Made by a program: the position numbers and the translations under genes
Source: Clostridia bacterium
GTDB lineage: Bacteria; Bacillota; Clostridia; Saccharofermentanales; Saccharofermentanaceae
Direction: 5' to 3'
Assembly (NCBI GenBank): GCA_024403755.1
Contig: JAKSRF010000003.1
Span: forward strand, 1 to 54,275
Length of the DNA: 54,275 bases
Part shown: piece by piece, positions 54,211 through 54,275 of the stretch
Layout of the letters: each line of letters begins with the position of its first letter
Position numbering within the stretch: position 1 is the first letter of the stretch
The notes under the pieces: generated by a model
Database searches by the model: none
Told to the model about the DNA's origin: nothing
What the model saw: only the letters and a program-made list of their open reading frames with translations

Positions 54211-54275
54211 ATGGACAGTATTGCAGTTGTTAAGAATAATGTGAAGTATGCATCCTGGATAAGTATGGTTAATGC
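54211..54275 (+). CDS. Start of an IS66-type accessory protein (TnpA-like), partial
   Basis: The visible part, MDSIAVVKNNVKYASWISMVN, resembles the N-terminus of the small IS66 TnpA accessory protein, which typically opens with a VVK-type helix and a W-containing segment. A near-perfect AAGGAGGT lies 4 bases before the ATG. Only 21 residues are in the window, so the call depends on the neighbouring GTAAGCG terminus. Confidence 0.5.
   Translation, partial: MDSIAVVKNNVKYASWISMVN

Larger units (their letters stand above)
54098..54275 (+). mobile_element. Probable left end of an IS66-family element (cut by the window edge)
   Basis: GTAAGCGCTTAAC at 54098-54110 begins like IS66-family terminal repeats, which start GTAA and often GTAAGCG. 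A short gene with an IS66 TnpA-like start follows 113 bases later. If correct, an 8-base target duplication should have its left copy at 54090-54097. The right end lies outside the window. Confidence 0.55.

Overview
This is about 54 kb of low-GC DNA from a Gram-positive anaerobe, most likely a Clostridia member of the Lachnospiraceae type. The indications are strong AGGAGG-type ribosome binding sites, TTGACA/TATAAT-like promoters, a GlgC/GlgD pair, a 2-oxoacid:ferredoxin oxidoreductase, VanS-like and 7TM-type sensor kinases, a Spo0A-related regulator, DUF4214 remnants and SpaA-repeat surface proteins. Assignments come from reading motifs and sequence; no database search was run.

Layout. (1) 1-3.6 kb: a FliB-like cysteine-cluster protein, then a four-gene 2-oxoacid:ferredoxin oxidoreductase operon (ferredoxin, alpha, beta, gamma; VorDBAC type). 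(2) 3.9-13.5 kb: a glycogen operon glgB-glgC-glgD-glgA-GH13 glycosidase-zinc-ribbon membrane protein, closed by a strong terminator. GlgB and GlgA, but not the other enzymes, carry long Lys/Ala/Thr tails resembling histone H1. (3) 13.9-20.7 kb: one 2256-residue surface protein with a choice-of-anchor A-like head, 13 SpaA/CnaB-like modules (two identical to the base), a last divergent module and an odd proline-less sorting signal. (4) 20.8-24 kb: tRNA-Leu(GAG), tex and a metallo-beta-lactamase-fold protein. (5) 24-27.1 kb, minus strand: AI-2E-type permease, a CPBP-like membrane protein and a prepilin-peptidase-like protein. (6) 27.3-29.8 kb: glgP, which completes glycogen turnover, with an unusual leader. 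(7) 30-34 kb, minus strand: a VanS-like kinase/regulator pair, a decayed DUF4214 gene and a phosphoesterase. (8) 34.1-39.4 kb: PC4-like protein, ligA, 5-formyl-THF cyclo-ligase, small membrane proteins, a Spo0A-like regulator without a phospho-acceptor and a DUF1858 protein. (9) 39.5-42.5 kb, minus strand: a second two-component system with a 7TMR-DISM-like kinase. (10) 42.9-48.4 kb: dinB (probably leaderless, with a LexA-like box), a radical SAM protein, a LURP-one protein, cysK and an rRNA methyltransferase. (11) 48.8-54.3 kb: proA, rpiB, a solute-binding lipoprotein, an acetyltransferase broken by a stop codon, and the left end of an apparent IS66-type element cut by the window edge.

How the genes fit together. 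GlgC/GlgD supply ADP-glucose, GlgA polymerises it, GlgB branches it, GlgP releases glucose-1-phosphate and the GH13 enzyme probably acts on maltodextrins. Most of the rest is housekeeping or envelope signalling. The most unusual items are the paired H1-like tails on GlgA/GlgB, the giant isopeptide-type adhesin with its recent internal duplication, the glgP leader hairpin between ribosome binding site and start codon, the leaderless dinB and the receiver-less Spo0A relative. I saw no CRISPR array, rRNA, complete prophage or replication origin.
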